Shown: in pieces, positions 1-7,313 of the stretch
Position numbering within the stretch: the first letter of the stretch is position 1
Layout: every line of letters begins with the position of its first letter
DNA from: CALHAX01 sp039816705
GTDB lineage: Bacteria > Pseudomonadota > Alphaproteobacteria > Rhizobiales > CALHAX01
Reading direction: 5' to 3'
DNA length: 12,077 bases
NCBI GenBank assembly: GCA_039816705.1
Contig: JBCBXF010000082.1
Span: 1-12,077, forward strand
Translations under genes and position numbers: made by a program
Notes under the pieces: model-generated
Told to the model about the DNA's origin: nothing
Databases searched by the model: none
Seen by the model: the letters and a program-made list of their open reading frames with translations, nothing else

Positions 1-529
1 GGCCTTCGATCCCGCCTTCGAGCACCGCCTTCAGCGATTTGTAGGTGGTGTCGTCATTGTCGAATGAGAGATCGTCGCAAAAAACGATGAAGCGATGCGA
101 GCTGTCGCGGAACAGCGCGAGGCATTCGGGCAGGCTCGCGATGTCCTCGCGGTGGATCTCGATTAGCTTCAGACGGCTTGCACCGTCACGGGATGCATTC
201 ACGTCTGCATGTGCCGCCTTGACGAGCGAGCTTTTGCCCATGCCGCGCGCGCCCCATAACAGCGCATTATTTGCAGGCAGCCCGTCGGCAAAGCGGCGGG
301 TGTTATCGAGCAGGAGCGTACCCTGATGTCCGACGCCCTTGAGTAGCGAGAGCGGCACGCGGTTGACCCTTGCAACCGGCTCGAAACCTGACGGATCAGT
401 GCGCCAGACAAACGCATCCGCTGAGCCGAAATTGGCAGCGCCCGGTGCGGGGCCCGCCTGTGCTTCAAGCGCGTCTGCAATTCGGGTCAGTTGCGCCAGC
501 AGCGCGGTCTCTGTGGTCTCGGACGCCAT
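1..529 (-). CDS. DUF815-family P-loop ATPase, 3' end cut off by window start
   Basis: The minus strand reads open from an ATG at 527-529 to the window edge (176 codons, C-terminus missing). A Walker A motif GARGMGKSS lies at about residues 93-101, and a Walker B-like strand FIVFCDDLSF at about 147-156. The spacing and the stretch before Walker A (RVPLSLLKGVGHQ, then LLDNTRRFADGLPANNALLWG) match the DUF815 family of AAA-type ATP-binding proteins, common in alphaproteobacteria. Family members are predicted cytoplasmic ATPases with no firmly established role. The gene is divergent from yajC, and a good sigma70-like promoter sits 50-78 bases upstream of its start. No strong Shine-Dalgarno precedes the ATG (only weak purines), so the start is likely but not certain. 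The sensor and C-terminal regions lie outside the window. Confidence 0.88.
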   Translation of the reverse strand, partial: MASETTETALLAQLTRIADALEAQAGPAPGAANFGSADAFVWRTDPSGFEPVARVNRVPLSLLKGVGHQGTLLLDNTRRFADGLPANNALLWGARGMGKSSLVKAAHADVNASRDGASRLKLIEIHREDIASLPECLALFRDSSHRFIVFCDDLSFDNDDTTYKSLKAVLEGGIEG

Positions 530-578
530 GGCAGGTTTGCGGCTCAGTTGTCAGAATGCAGGGAAGTCGGCGCGACGC

Positions 579-607
579 TCTATAGCCGGACAGGTGTCGC
601 CCGCCAA
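579..607 (-). promoter_or_regulatory. Candidate sigma70-type promoter for the DUF815 ATPase gene
   Basis: Read on the minus strand, TTGGCG (plus positions 602-607) and TATAGA (579-584) are separated by exactly 17 bases. This would start transcription near 572 and give a leader of roughly 43 bases before the ATG at 529. It is a visual match to the -35/-10 consensus; no start-site data are available. Confidence 0.5.
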
Positions 608-632
608 TCACGCCTGCACCTTGCGCTCGCGG

Positions 633-660
633 TTGCAAACCCCATTTGCCGCACTATAGT
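633..660 (+). promoter_or_regulatory. Candidate sigma70-type promoter for yajC-secDF
   Basis: TTGCAA at 633-638 and TATAGT at 655-660 are 16 bases apart, placing a start near 667 and leaving a leader of about 84 bases before yajC. With the minus-strand candidate at 579-607 it forms a back-to-back pair in the only sizeable intergenic region on the left side. TTGCGC at 621-626 is an alternative but too distant -35 element. Confidence 0.45.
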
Positions 661-686
661 CCCGACGATTCACCGAACACGCCGGA

Positions 687-718
687 CGAACAACGTTCGC
701 GTTAGGGCGGCAACGCCC
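687..718 (+). other. Two small hairpins in the predicted yajC leader
   Basis: The predicted 5' untranslated region holds two adjacent inverted repeats. The first is CGAAC (687-691) with GTTCG (695-699) around a 3-base loop. The second is GGGCG (705-709) with CGCCC (714-718) around a GCAA loop, which is a GNRA tetraloop. They end about 20 bases before the ribosome binding site AAGGA at 738-742. They could be leader structures, but five-pair stems arise easily by chance in GC-rich DNA. Confidence 0.3.
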
Positions 719-750
719 GCGCTGCGACCGGTTAGCCAAGGACAATCACC

Positions 751-1122
751 ATGTTCATCACTCCGGCATTCGCACAAGGCGCCGGCGGTGGCGGCAGCAT
801 CTTCGCCGACACGCTTCTGATCCCGATGGTCCTGATCTTTGCGATCATGTACTTCCTGATCATCCGCCCGCAGCAGCAGCGGATCAAGGCGCACAAAGAG
901 ATGGTGGCGAACGTGCGCCGCGGCGATGGTGTCGTGACAGCTGGCGGCCTCGTCGGGAAGATCACCAAGGTTTTTGATGACAACGAGGTGCAAGTCGAGA
1001 TCGCCGACGGCGTCCGTGTCCGAGTGATGAAGCACACGCTCGGAGAGGTGCGCGCCAAGGGCGAGCCCGTGAAAGACGCGGGCGAGGGCGGCAAGAAAGA
1101 CAAATCAAAAGAGAAAGCCTGA
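751..1122 (+). CDS. yajC: Sec translocon accessory subunit YajC
   Basis: This 123-residue protein is the small inner-membrane partner of SecDF, which assists SecYEG in protein export and membrane insertion. It has a short glycine-rich periplasmic N-terminus, one membrane helix at about residues 18-38 ending in the family signature IIRPQQQR, and a cytoplasmic YajC domain containing RRGDGVVTAGGLVGKI. A highly charged Lys/Glu-rich tail follows from about residue 108. Length is in the family range. The ATG at 751 has a well-placed AAGGA at 738-742. secD follows after an 88-base gap, the usual yajC-secD-secF order, so the three genes are probably co-transcribed. Confidence 0.97.
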   Translation: MFITPAFAQGAGGGGSIFADTLLIPMVLIFAIMYFLIIRPQQQRIKAHKEMVANVRRGDGVVTAGGLVGKITKVFDDNEVQVEIADGVRVRVMKHTLGEVRAKGEPVKDAGEGGKKDKSKEKA

Positions 1123-1139
1123 CGTTCACGCCGGAGACG

Positions 1140-1161
1140 GGGCGCGGCTCGACCGGCGCCC
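1140..1161 (+). other. GC-rich stem-loop between yajC and secD
   Basis: GGGCGC at 1140-1145 pairs with GCGCCC at 1156-1161. The enclosed ten bases can add a short GG/CC extension with one bulged base. No T-run follows, so it does not look like a complete intrinsic terminator. A hairpin here could protect or process the yajC end of the message, or set the yajC:secD ratio. Whether it matters in vivo is unknown. Confidence 0.4.
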
Positions 1162-1210
1162 GAAACATCCGGCAGTGTGAGTAACGCGGCGCAACAAGGG
1201 CTTGGCGACA

Positions 1211-2818
1211 ATGCTGTATTTCTCTCCCTGGAAGACCGCGCTGGTGGTCGGAACATGCCTGCTGGGCCTGATTTTTGCCGCGCCGAACTTCGTCTCGAAG
1301 GAGACGTTGCGCGGTTTGCCGAACTGGCTGCCGAACAAACAGGTCAGTCTCGGCCTCGACTTGCAGGGAGGCTCATATCTGCTTCTCGAGCTGCCGGTCG
1401 ATGAGTTGACCGGGCTTGCGACCGAAGATCTGTCGGATCAGGTTCGTCGCACGCTGAACGAGGCCAAGATCCGTCGCCCCCGCGTGCGCTCTGTCGGCAA
1501 GGAAATCAAAGTCACATTGCGGGATGCCGCCACGCGCCCCCAGGCCCTCGCGGCGCTTCAGCCGCTTGTCCTGCCACTCAACCAGAACGTGCTGACCGGA
1601 CAGGGCGGCAATAACATCGAACTCAGTGAGACAGGCACTGACGGCATCACCGTCACGCTCACCGAAGCGGCGATCCAGCAGCGGATCAACAGCGTGATGT
1701 CGGCTGCGATCGAGACGATCCGAAAGCGCGTCGATGGGCTCGGCGTGACGGAGCCGACGATCCAGCGGCAGGGGCGTGATCGCATTCTCGTTCAGGCCCC
1801 GGGCGCCGACGATCCGGAGGCGCTGAAAGCCTTGATCGGCAATCCGGCGGTCATGAATTTCCACGATGTGCACCGCTCGATAACGGCCGCCGAAGCGGAA
1901 GCCAGTCGCGTCCCGCCGCGCTACTTTCTCGCCCCCGACATCGACACCGGCGGCAACCTGCTTCTGCTCAAACGCCCGATCGTGAAAGGCGAAGATCTCG
2001 TCGACAGCCAGCCGGGCTTCGATGAAAACAATCAGCCCGCCGTGCTGTTCAGCTTCAACTCGTCAGGCGCGAGAAAATTCGCGACACACACGACGAACAA
2101 CATCGGTCGCCCATTCGCGATCGTGATCGACAGCCAGGTGATCTCGGCACCGCGCATTATCTCGGCGATCCCGACGGGCTCCGGCCAGATCACCGGCAAC
2201 TTCACCGTCGAGCAGGCGAACATCCTCGCCATTCAGCTGCGTTCTGGATCACTCCCCGTCAAACCGTCGATCATTCAGGAAGCATCTGTTGGCCCGACGC
2301 TCGGTGCGGACTCGGTCGCAGGCGGTCTCAACGCGGGCCTCATCGGTCTCGCCGGTGTGCTGTTCTTCATGCTGCTTGCGTATGGTTTTTTCGGCATCTT
2401 CGCCAATATCGCCTTGCTCGCCAACATTGGGCTGATCCTCGGGGCCCTCTCGCTGCTGCAGGCCACGCTGACCCTGCCGGGCATCGCCGGGATCGTCCTG
2501 ACCGTCGGTATGGCAGTGGATGCGAACGTCCTGATCTTCGAGCGGATCCGCGAAGAGTTGCGCAACGGCAAAAAGGCCGTCGTCGCCATTGAAAGTGGTT
2601 ACAAGCGCGCACTAGGCACCATTCTCGATGCGAACATCACGACGTTTATTGCCGCGATCATCCTTTTCTGGCTCGGCTCCGGGCCGATCCGCGGTTTCGC
2701 TGTCACGCTGTCGATCGGCATTTTAACATCGGTCTTCACGGCATTCGTCGTGACACGCCTGTTGGTCTCATGGTGGCTGTCGCGTCAGGAACGTGGCGCC
2801 ATCGCGATGCCGATCTGA
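1211..2818 (+). CDS. secD: Protein translocase subunit SecD
   Basis: SecD, with SecF, forms the proton-driven membrane complex that promotes late steps of Sec-dependent export. The 535-residue protein has a first membrane helix at about residues 8-27 and the periplasmic P1 signature GLDLQGG at 48-54. A large periplasmic domain follows (VDGLGVTEPTIQRQG, FSFNSSGARKFA), then a C-terminal block of five helices with GMAVDANVLIFERIREEL. In that block Asp437 corresponds to the conserved membrane acidic residue linked to proton movement. I chose ATG 1211 over the in-frame TTG at 1202. It leaves about 10 bases after AAGGG (1196-1200), whereas the TTG would leave only one or two, and MLYF is a usual alphaproteobacterial SecD beginning. 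It lies 23 bases upstream of secF. Confidence 0.97.
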   Translation: MLYFSPWKTALVVGTCLLGLIFAAPNFVSKETLRGLPNWLPNKQVSLGLDLQGGSYLLLELPVDELTGLATEDLSDQVRRTLNEAKIRRPRVRSVGKEIKVTLRDAATRPQALAALQPLVLPLNQNVLTGQGGNNIELSETGTDGITVTLTEAAIQQRINSVMSAAIETIRKRVDGLGVTEPTIQRQGRDRILVQAPGADDPEALKALIGNPAVMNFHDVHRSITAAEAEASRVPPRYFLAPDIDTGGNLLLLKRPIVKGEDLVDSQPGFDENNQPAVLFSFNSSGARKFATHTTNNIGRPFAIVIDSQVISAPRIISAIPTGSGQITGNFTVEQANILAIQLRSGSLPVKPSIIQEASVGPTLGADSVAGGLNAGLIGLAGVLFFMLLAYGFFGIFANIALLANIGLILGALSLLQATLTLPGIAGIVLTVGMAVDANVLIFERIREELRNGKKAVVAIESGYKRALGTILDANITTFIAAIILFWLGSGPIRGFAVTLSIGILTSVFTAFVVTRLLVSWWLSRQERGAIAMPI

Positions 2819-2841
2819 CGCTCGATAAAGGAATTCGCATC

Positions 2842-3807
2842 ATGGCGTTCAAAGGCCTTGATTTTCTCCCCCGCAATACGCGCATCCAATTCATTCGTTT
2901 GCGCTTCATGACATTTGTCGCGTCAGCGTTCCTCATGCTGGCGTCGCTCGGCCTGTTTTTCACGCAGGGGCTCAACTACGGCATCGACTTTGTCGGTGGT
3001 ACTGTACTCGAGATGCGGAGCAGCGAGGCGAAGGCTGATATTCCCGCGATCCGTGAGCGCCTGAAAGGGCTTGGCCTCGGCGATGTCCAGGTTCAGCAGT
3101 TTGGTGATCCGCGCGATGTGCTGATCCGGGTCGAACTTCAGGCCGCCGGTGAAGAAGGGGCGGAGAAGGCCCAGCAGGGCGTCGCCAAAGCGGTCCGTGA
3201 GGCCCTTGCCGGCACCATGGAAGAGCGGCGCGTCGAGGTGATTGGCCCAACGGTTTCTGCGGAACTTGCACGTGATGGTCTCATCGCCGTGCTCGTCGCG
3301 ATCTGTGGCGTGCTGCTCTACATTTGGTTCCGTTTCGAGTGGCAGTTCTCGGTCGGTGCCGTGGCTGCGCTCGTGCACGATGTCACACTGACGATTGGGA
3401 TGTTCGCGCTGATCGGGCTGGAGTTTAATCTCTCGATCATCGCCGCACTACTGACCATCGTCGGCTACTCGTTGAACGATACCGTGGTTGTCTACGACCG
3501 CATCCGTGAAAACCTGCGCAAGTTCAAACGCATGCCGTTGGCCGAGCTGCTCGATCTTTCGATCAACGAGACGCTCTCCCGCACGATCCTGACATCGGTC
3601 ACGACCTTGATCGCGCTGTTCGCACTCTTCATTTTCGGCACCGAAGTCATTCGCGGCTTCACGTTCGCGATGATTTGGGGCGTCGTCGTTGGAACATACT
3701 CGTCGATCTTTGTGGCGGCACCGTTGCTGCTGTTCTTCGGGGTCACACGTGAGTGGGGCGACGGGGCGACGGCGACCACGCGCAAGGGTGCCGTGTCAAA
3801 CGCCTGA
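2842..3807 (+). CDS. secF: Protein translocase subunit SecF
   Basis: SecF is the second half of the SecDF export motor. The 321-residue protein has a first membrane helix at about residues 23-41, the periplasmic signature LNYGIDFVGG at 44-53, a small periplasmic domain, and a five-helix C-terminal block. That block includes the motif SLNDTVVVYDRIREN around Asp213, equivalent to the SecD D-A-N motif, and ends with the typical GVVVGTYSSIFVAAPLLL region. The reading frame is open further upstream, back into secD (ATG at 2770). The start at 2842 is preferred because AAAGGAA (2827-2833) lies about 8 bases before it, and MAFKGLDFLP fits SecF N-termini. Length is normal for a stand-alone SecF. Confidence 0.97.
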   Translation: MAFKGLDFLPRNTRIQFIRLRFMTFVASAFLMLASLGLFFTQGLNYGIDFVGGTVLEMRSSEAKADIPAIRERLKGLGLGDVQVQQFGDPRDVLIRVELQAAGEEGAEKAQQGVAKAVREALAGTMEERRVEVIGPTVSAELARDGLIAVLVAICGVLLYIWFRFEWQFSVGAVAALVHDVTLTIGMFALIGLEFNLSIIAALLTIVGYSLNDTVVVYDRIRENLRKFKRMPLAELLDLSINETLSRTILTSVTTLIALFALFIFGTEVIRGFTFAMIWGVVVGTYSSIFVAAPLLLFFGVTREWGDGATATTRKGAVSNA

Positions 3808-3886
3808 CGTGGCATGGACGTGCCCGGCGCGACGTGGCGCAGTCGCCCTTGCAGATCGACAACCGCCGTCTCAGCGGACACCGGGA

Positions 3887-4258
3887 ATGAGCAACGCGAC
3901 CTATCCCTATCAGGCGGCGATTGACGCTTACGGCAATGGCGGTTTCCGCTTTGCCGAGATGAGCCACCGCGGCGCATTGCTCTTTTTGCCAACGGGCGTT
4001 TTTTCGTGGGAACCGGACGATTTCGCCGCGCTGACGCTCAACGATTTCGCGCCGGTTTTCGCTGTCCGCGAAAACATCACCTTCCTGATGCTCGGGACCG
4101 GCGTTGCGCAGAATTTTCCCTCCTCCACCGTGCGTGAGGCGTTCACCGAGATGCGCCTCGGCCTCGAGGTGATGGATACCGGCGCCGCCTGCCGCGCTCA
4201 CAATGTGCTGCTGGCGGAAAAGCGTGCGTTCGCCACGGCGGTCCTGCCCGTTGACTGA
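3887..4258 (+). CDS. Mth938-domain protein (NDUFAF3/AAMDC family)
   Basis: This 123-residue protein matches the Mth938-like (DUF498) family: IDAYGNGGFRFAEMSHRG near the N-terminus, LLFLPTGVFSWEP at about residues 31-43, and a C-terminal VMDTGAACRAHNVLLAEKR segment. Human NDUFAF3, a mitochondrial complex I assembly factor, belongs to the same family; the biochemical activity of the bacterial proteins is unknown. No membrane segment or signal peptide is visible, so it is presumably cytoplasmic. It starts 79 bases after secF. The ATG at 3887 has only a weak purine stretch before it (GCGGA and GGGA), although the product fits the family length. Its last codons overlap the next gene by 8 bases, suggesting translational coupling. 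Confidence 0.9.
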   Translation: MSNATYPYQAAIDAYGNGGFRFAEMSHRGALLFLPTGVFSWEPDDFAALTLNDFAPVFAVRENITFLMLGTGVAQNFPSSTVREAFTEMRLGLEVMDTGAACRAHNVLLAEKRAFATAVLPVD

Positions 4259-5009
4259 ACGCAGAGACAGCGTTTCATCTCCCGGCGATCAGGGGCTTGA
4301 GATACGCGCCATCGCCCGCGGCTGGAATTATGACGCCTTCATCGCCGCTGCCCTCGCGCCCGCCACGGCGCAGGACGATCTGATCGCGCTCGCCGCCTTC
4401 ATCGGTGATTTGGAGCGCATTGTGGCAACCGTGCAGGAGCCGACGCTCGCCCTCATTCGCATCCAATGGTGGCGCGATGCGCTGGCCGCAATGCGAGAAA
4501 GCGGCCGGTCGGATCACCTCATTGGCTCCCGCCTCGCAGCTCGTATCAAGGATGGCACGCTGCCACTCCCGCAGATGCACGCGATCACGGACACCTTCAC
4601 CGATCAACTGAGCGCCCCCGAGATCGCGGATACACAAGCGTTGAAATCGTTCCTAGCCAAACGCTATGCCACGCCGTTCCAGCTGGCGGCACGCATCCTT
4701 GCAGTGACCCCCGGTGATGATCTGATCAAGCACGCTGGTGAGGCTTATGGCGCTGCGCGTCTCGCTGGAGCCGATCAGCAAACTCTTATGAGCGCCGGAA
4801 TCCGCGTGCCGCACACCGATGTTGCTTCAATCGCATCCGTCGCGTTTGACGCGTTCCGCCCGAGCCTTAGAGCAGCAGACAAGTTGGCACGCTGCGCTGT
4901 TCTTGCGGCAAGCCTGTCGCCGCTCTACCTGCGCGCTGGTTCACAGGGCCCGACGCCATTGCGCCGGTTGATACGCCTCGCGCGGGTGCATTGGTTGCCT
5001 CTGCGCTAG
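4251..5009 (+). CDS. Squalene/phytoene synthase-fold protein, NDUFAF6-like
   Basis: The 252-residue product resembles the squalene/phytoene synthase family, specifically the branch related to mitochondrial NDUFAF6: RGWNYDAFIAAALAPA at about 23-38, LIALAAFIGDLERI at 44-57, then EPTLALIRIQWWRDAL at 63-78. Classic prenyl synthases carry two DxxxD-type metal-binding motifs. The first position here reads GDLER and the second (YGAARLAGADQQ) lacks the paired aspartates, so true synthase activity is unlikely. NDUFAF6 is a complex I assembly factor. I start it at TTG 4251, inside TTGACTGA, which overlaps the preceding stop codon. Upstream in-frame GTG (about 4224) and ATG (4203) would add residues that look unrelated to the family. 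It is probably the last gene of the secDF transcription unit. Confidence 0.82.
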   Translation: MTERRDSVSSPGDQGLEIRAIARGWNYDAFIAAALAPATAQDDLIALAAFIGDLERIVATVQEPTLALIRIQWWRDALAAMRESGRSDHLIGSRLAARIKDGTLPLPQMHAITDTFTDQLSAPEIADTQALKSFLAKRYATPFQLAARILAVTPGDDLIKHAGEAYGAARLAGADQQTLMSAGIRVPHTDVASIASVAFDAFRPSLRAADKLARCAVLAASLSPLYLRAGSQGPTPLRRLIRLARVHWLPLR

Positions 5010-5106
5010 TGGTTTGGCGTTGTGCACGCATTGAGACAAAGCAAGACGTCCAGTTCGCTGACCCGCCCCCCGATTCTTCCTCACAATCGCACGAATTTGT
5101 TGCAAC

Positions 5107-5119
5107 CTGCGGCCCGCAG
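5107..5119. promoter_or_regulatory. Palindrome upstream of the SGNH hydrolase gene
   Basis: CTGCGG and CCGCAG flank a single C in the 138-base gap between 5009 and 5148, about 28 bases before the hydrolase start. It could be a small operator or a hairpin (CTGCG-GCC-CGCAG) in the leader. I found no convincing -35/-10 pair in this gap; TTGAGA at 5031 lacks a good -10. The palindrome may be chance. Confidence 0.25.
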
Positions 5120-5147
5120 ATGTGTGTCATGCAAGCGGATCGAGATC

Positions 5148-7253
5148 ATGCCCACTTTAAGCAGTCGCAATGCAATTGCGGGGATTGCACTCGCAAGCCT
5201 CGGCGTCTCACTTGTCGTGACCGCGCCTGCGATCGCAGACAATCACACCGCACGGGACCGCTTCTTCTCCGCAGATAATCTCGACCCGCTGATCGATGCC
5301 CCGAAGAGCACAAAAGAACGTCGTCGTCCGTCGCCCAGGCCAACGTTCGATGCGGCGCCCTCGCGTGCCTTCGGCGATGACGTTACCAACGAAGAGACCC
5401 CGCGCTTTGAATTGCTTGAGAGCGATCAATCTGCACCGCCCGCCCGTCTCTCGTGGCGCGTGACAAACCCGTTCCGGCTCTTCACAGACCCTGCGATTAC
5501 CGATCTGCATCGCGACGCATTCAACGCATTAAGCAAGGAAGAAAAGTCAACCCCTGTACTCGCAGTCGAACGACGTCTCGCCACCACGTTCCGCAATGGC
5601 TGGGCTGCGAACGCGGTTGGCAAAACCTGTTGGCGCCCGCGCGCGCATCGCTATGGCCTGTGCCGCAAGGACAATCCGTATATTCGCCCCCGTCATCACC
5701 GCGTGACGGTCACGTTGGAGAATGCCTCCGCGCCGGAGGCAACGTGTACCTGGTCGTTTCGCGGCAAAGGCGCTCGTCGCGGAGAAAAAATTGGTGCGCG
5801 GTGTGGGGAAGCAGTCGAATTCAAGGTGCCCTATCCGACGGGCGGCACGGCGCGCGTCACTCTTCCCGGCGGTGCGCGCAAAACCGTCCGCATCGCCGTC
5901 ACGGATACGTTTGTTGTCGGCATCGGCGATAGCTTCGGCTCCGGTGATGGCAACCCTGACGTCCCGGCAAAATTCTCCGATGCGCGAGATTGGTCCTACG
6001 GCGAAGCGCCGGGCGAGCGCGCGCTGTTTGGTTATCCGACACGCGCAGGGAACTGGGACACCTTCGCCGATCAGGCGTTTCTGAGGAACGGCCCACGCTG
6101 GCTTGGCCGCGCGTGTCGTCGGTCGCTCTATTCATACCAGACCCGCGTTGCACTCCAGCTGGCGATCGAAGATCCGCACCGCGCCGTCACGTTTGCGCAC
6201 TTTGCCTGCGGCGGCGCAGAAATCCCGCAGGGCATGTTTGTCAAATACAAGGGGAATGAATGGGTACCGTCGCCGCCACGCGTGCCGCAAATCAGCGCGG
6301 TCGCCGAGGCGCAGTGCGGTGAAACCCGAACCCCTGAGACCAACTATCCGGACGCTTATACCATCCAGGGAAAGCTCCCGGTCCTGCGGGATATGGTTTT
6401 GAAAAAGTGTCCGCGAAAACGGGCCCGCAGAATTGATCTCCTCCTCGTCTCGATTGGCGGCAACGATATCGGATTTGCAAAGCTCGTCGCCAATGCCGTG
6501 CTCGCGAACCGTTCGGCGTTGGCCCGCCTAAGTGGTTGGGCGGGCGGCGTGTACGGTCCGGATGATGCCCGCCCGCTGATCGCGGAGCTTCCCGTCCGAT
6601 ACAAGGCGTTGAACAGAGCGCTTCACGGCCTCCTGCACATTCCGTGGAAGCAGTCGGACCGCATCATTCTCACCGGATATCCCCCAATGGCCGTCGTCGA
6701 TGATGCCGGCCGCGTCTGCCCGGACGGTCGTGCCGGGATGAGCGTCTTTCCAGACTATCGCATGAGCGCTGCACGGGTCCGTGACGGAGAAAAAGTGGCC
6801 GAGCAGTTGAACGCGGTCATGCGCCGTGCCGCTCGGCGCTATCGTTGGTCGTTCGTAGACGCGCATCGCCGGAGTTTTATCGGACGGGGCCTGTGCGCAG
6901 ACGGAAACCCCGTGCTCGACAGCGCTTCGTTTGATGAGGTCATGCCGGATGACGTGCGCTTGCCCCGTCTCGTGAACGGACGATGGGAGCCGTATCCGCC
7001 AAGCGCCTTTCGCGCCTACGCGCCCCGCCAGCGCTGGTTCCGCACACCGAACGATGCCTATCTTACGGGACACTACCACACACGCCGCACAATCGCCCGC
7101 CGCATCCTGAGCGCAAGCAAGCTGCAGTGGTTCCAGCTCATCCTTGCGAGCAGTTACTCCGGCGCGTTTCATCCGACGGCCGAAGGCCACGCCGCCATGG
7201 CCGACGCTGTCATGCCGACGGCCCGCCGCGTTCTCCGCAAATATCGCAAGTAA
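5148..7253 (+). CDS. Exported SGNH/GDSL hydrolase, S. scabies esterase-like branch
   Basis: This 701-residue protein starts with a Sec signal peptide (hydrophobic core about residues 9-25, AIA|D cleavage after about 30). A roughly 100-residue low-complexity linker and a cysteine-containing beta-rich region (about 180-255) follow. The hydrolase blocks come next: GIGDSFGSG with nucleophile Ser262, ACGGAE with oxyanion Gly355 or 356, IGGNDIGF with Asn439, and FHPTAEGH with catalytic His675. CRRSLYSYQ and TGYPPMAV also match the Streptomyces scabies esterase-like branch. Members of that branch use a Ser-His dyad, consistent with glycine rather than aspartate three residues before His675. The substrate (ester, acyl or acetyl group) cannot be read from sequence. 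The frame is open back to 5022, but ATG 5148 gives a clean signal peptide with GGATCGAG upstream. The DUF4153 gene follows after 60 bases. Confidence 0.88.
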   Translation: MPTLSSRNAIAGIALASLGVSLVVTAPAIADNHTARDRFFSADNLDPLIDAPKSTKERRRPSPRPTFDAAPSRAFGDDVTNEETPRFELLESDQSAPPARLSWRVTNPFRLFTDPAITDLHRDAFNALSKEEKSTPVLAVERRLATTFRNGWAANAVGKTCWRPRAHRYGLCRKDNPYIRPRHHRVTVTLENASAPEATCTWSFRGKGARRGEKIGARCGEAVEFKVPYPTGGTARVTLPGGARKTVRIAVTDTFVVGIGDSFGSGDGNPDVPAKFSDARDWSYGEAPGERALFGYPTRAGNWDTFADQAFLRNGPRWLGRACRRSLYSYQTRVALQLAIEDPHRAVTFAHFACGGAEIPQGMFVKYKGNEWVPSPPRVPQISAVAEAQCGETRTPETNYPDAYTIQGKLPVLRDMVLKKCPRKRARRIDLLLVSIGGNDIGFAKLVANAVLANRSALARLSGWAGGVYGPDDARPLIAELPVRYKALNRALHGLLHIPWKQSDRIILTGYPPMAVVDDAGRVCPDGRAGMSVFPDYRMSAARVRDGEKVAEQLNAVMRRAARRYRWSFVDAHRRSFIGRGLCADGNPVLDSASFDEVMPDDVRLPRLVNGRWEPYPPSAFRAYAPRQRWFRTPNDAYLTGHYHTRRTIARRILSASKLQWFQLILASSYSGAFHPTAEGHAAMADAVMPTARRVLRKYRK

Positions 7254-7313
7254 TCTTCGCCGTGCGTGCTGACCGTCGTGTGATGGTCTGTTGGGGTAAC
7301 GCGAGGACGCGAC

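Noticed and set aside
1373..1873. A 166-codon minus-strand frame inside secD, and similar frames opposite secF (2923-3378, 3492-3992)
   Set aside because: They lie entirely or almost entirely opposite strongly conserved SecD and SecF coding sequence, have no ribosome site I can support, and read as composition artefacts.
2770..2841. An upstream ATG start for secF inside secD
   Set aside because: It would place 24 hydrophilic residues before the normal SecF start and lacks a ribosome site. AAAGGAA precedes the ATG at 2842.
3689..3886. An N-terminal extension of the Mth938-domain gene into secF
   Set aside because: The added 66 residues overlap secF out of frame, are Arg/Cys-rich and unlike the family. 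The 123-residue form matches the family length.
5022..5147. An N-terminal extension of the SGNH hydrolase to the ATG region near 5022
   Set aside because: The extension would bury the signal peptide 42 residues inside the protein. Its residues look like translated intergenic sequence, while ATG 5148 gives a normal signal peptide with a ribosome site.
6528..7190. A 220-codon open frame on the minus strand within the SGNH hydrolase gene
   Set aside because: The plus strand here encodes the conserved hydrolase blocks up to near His675. The minus product has no recognisable motif.
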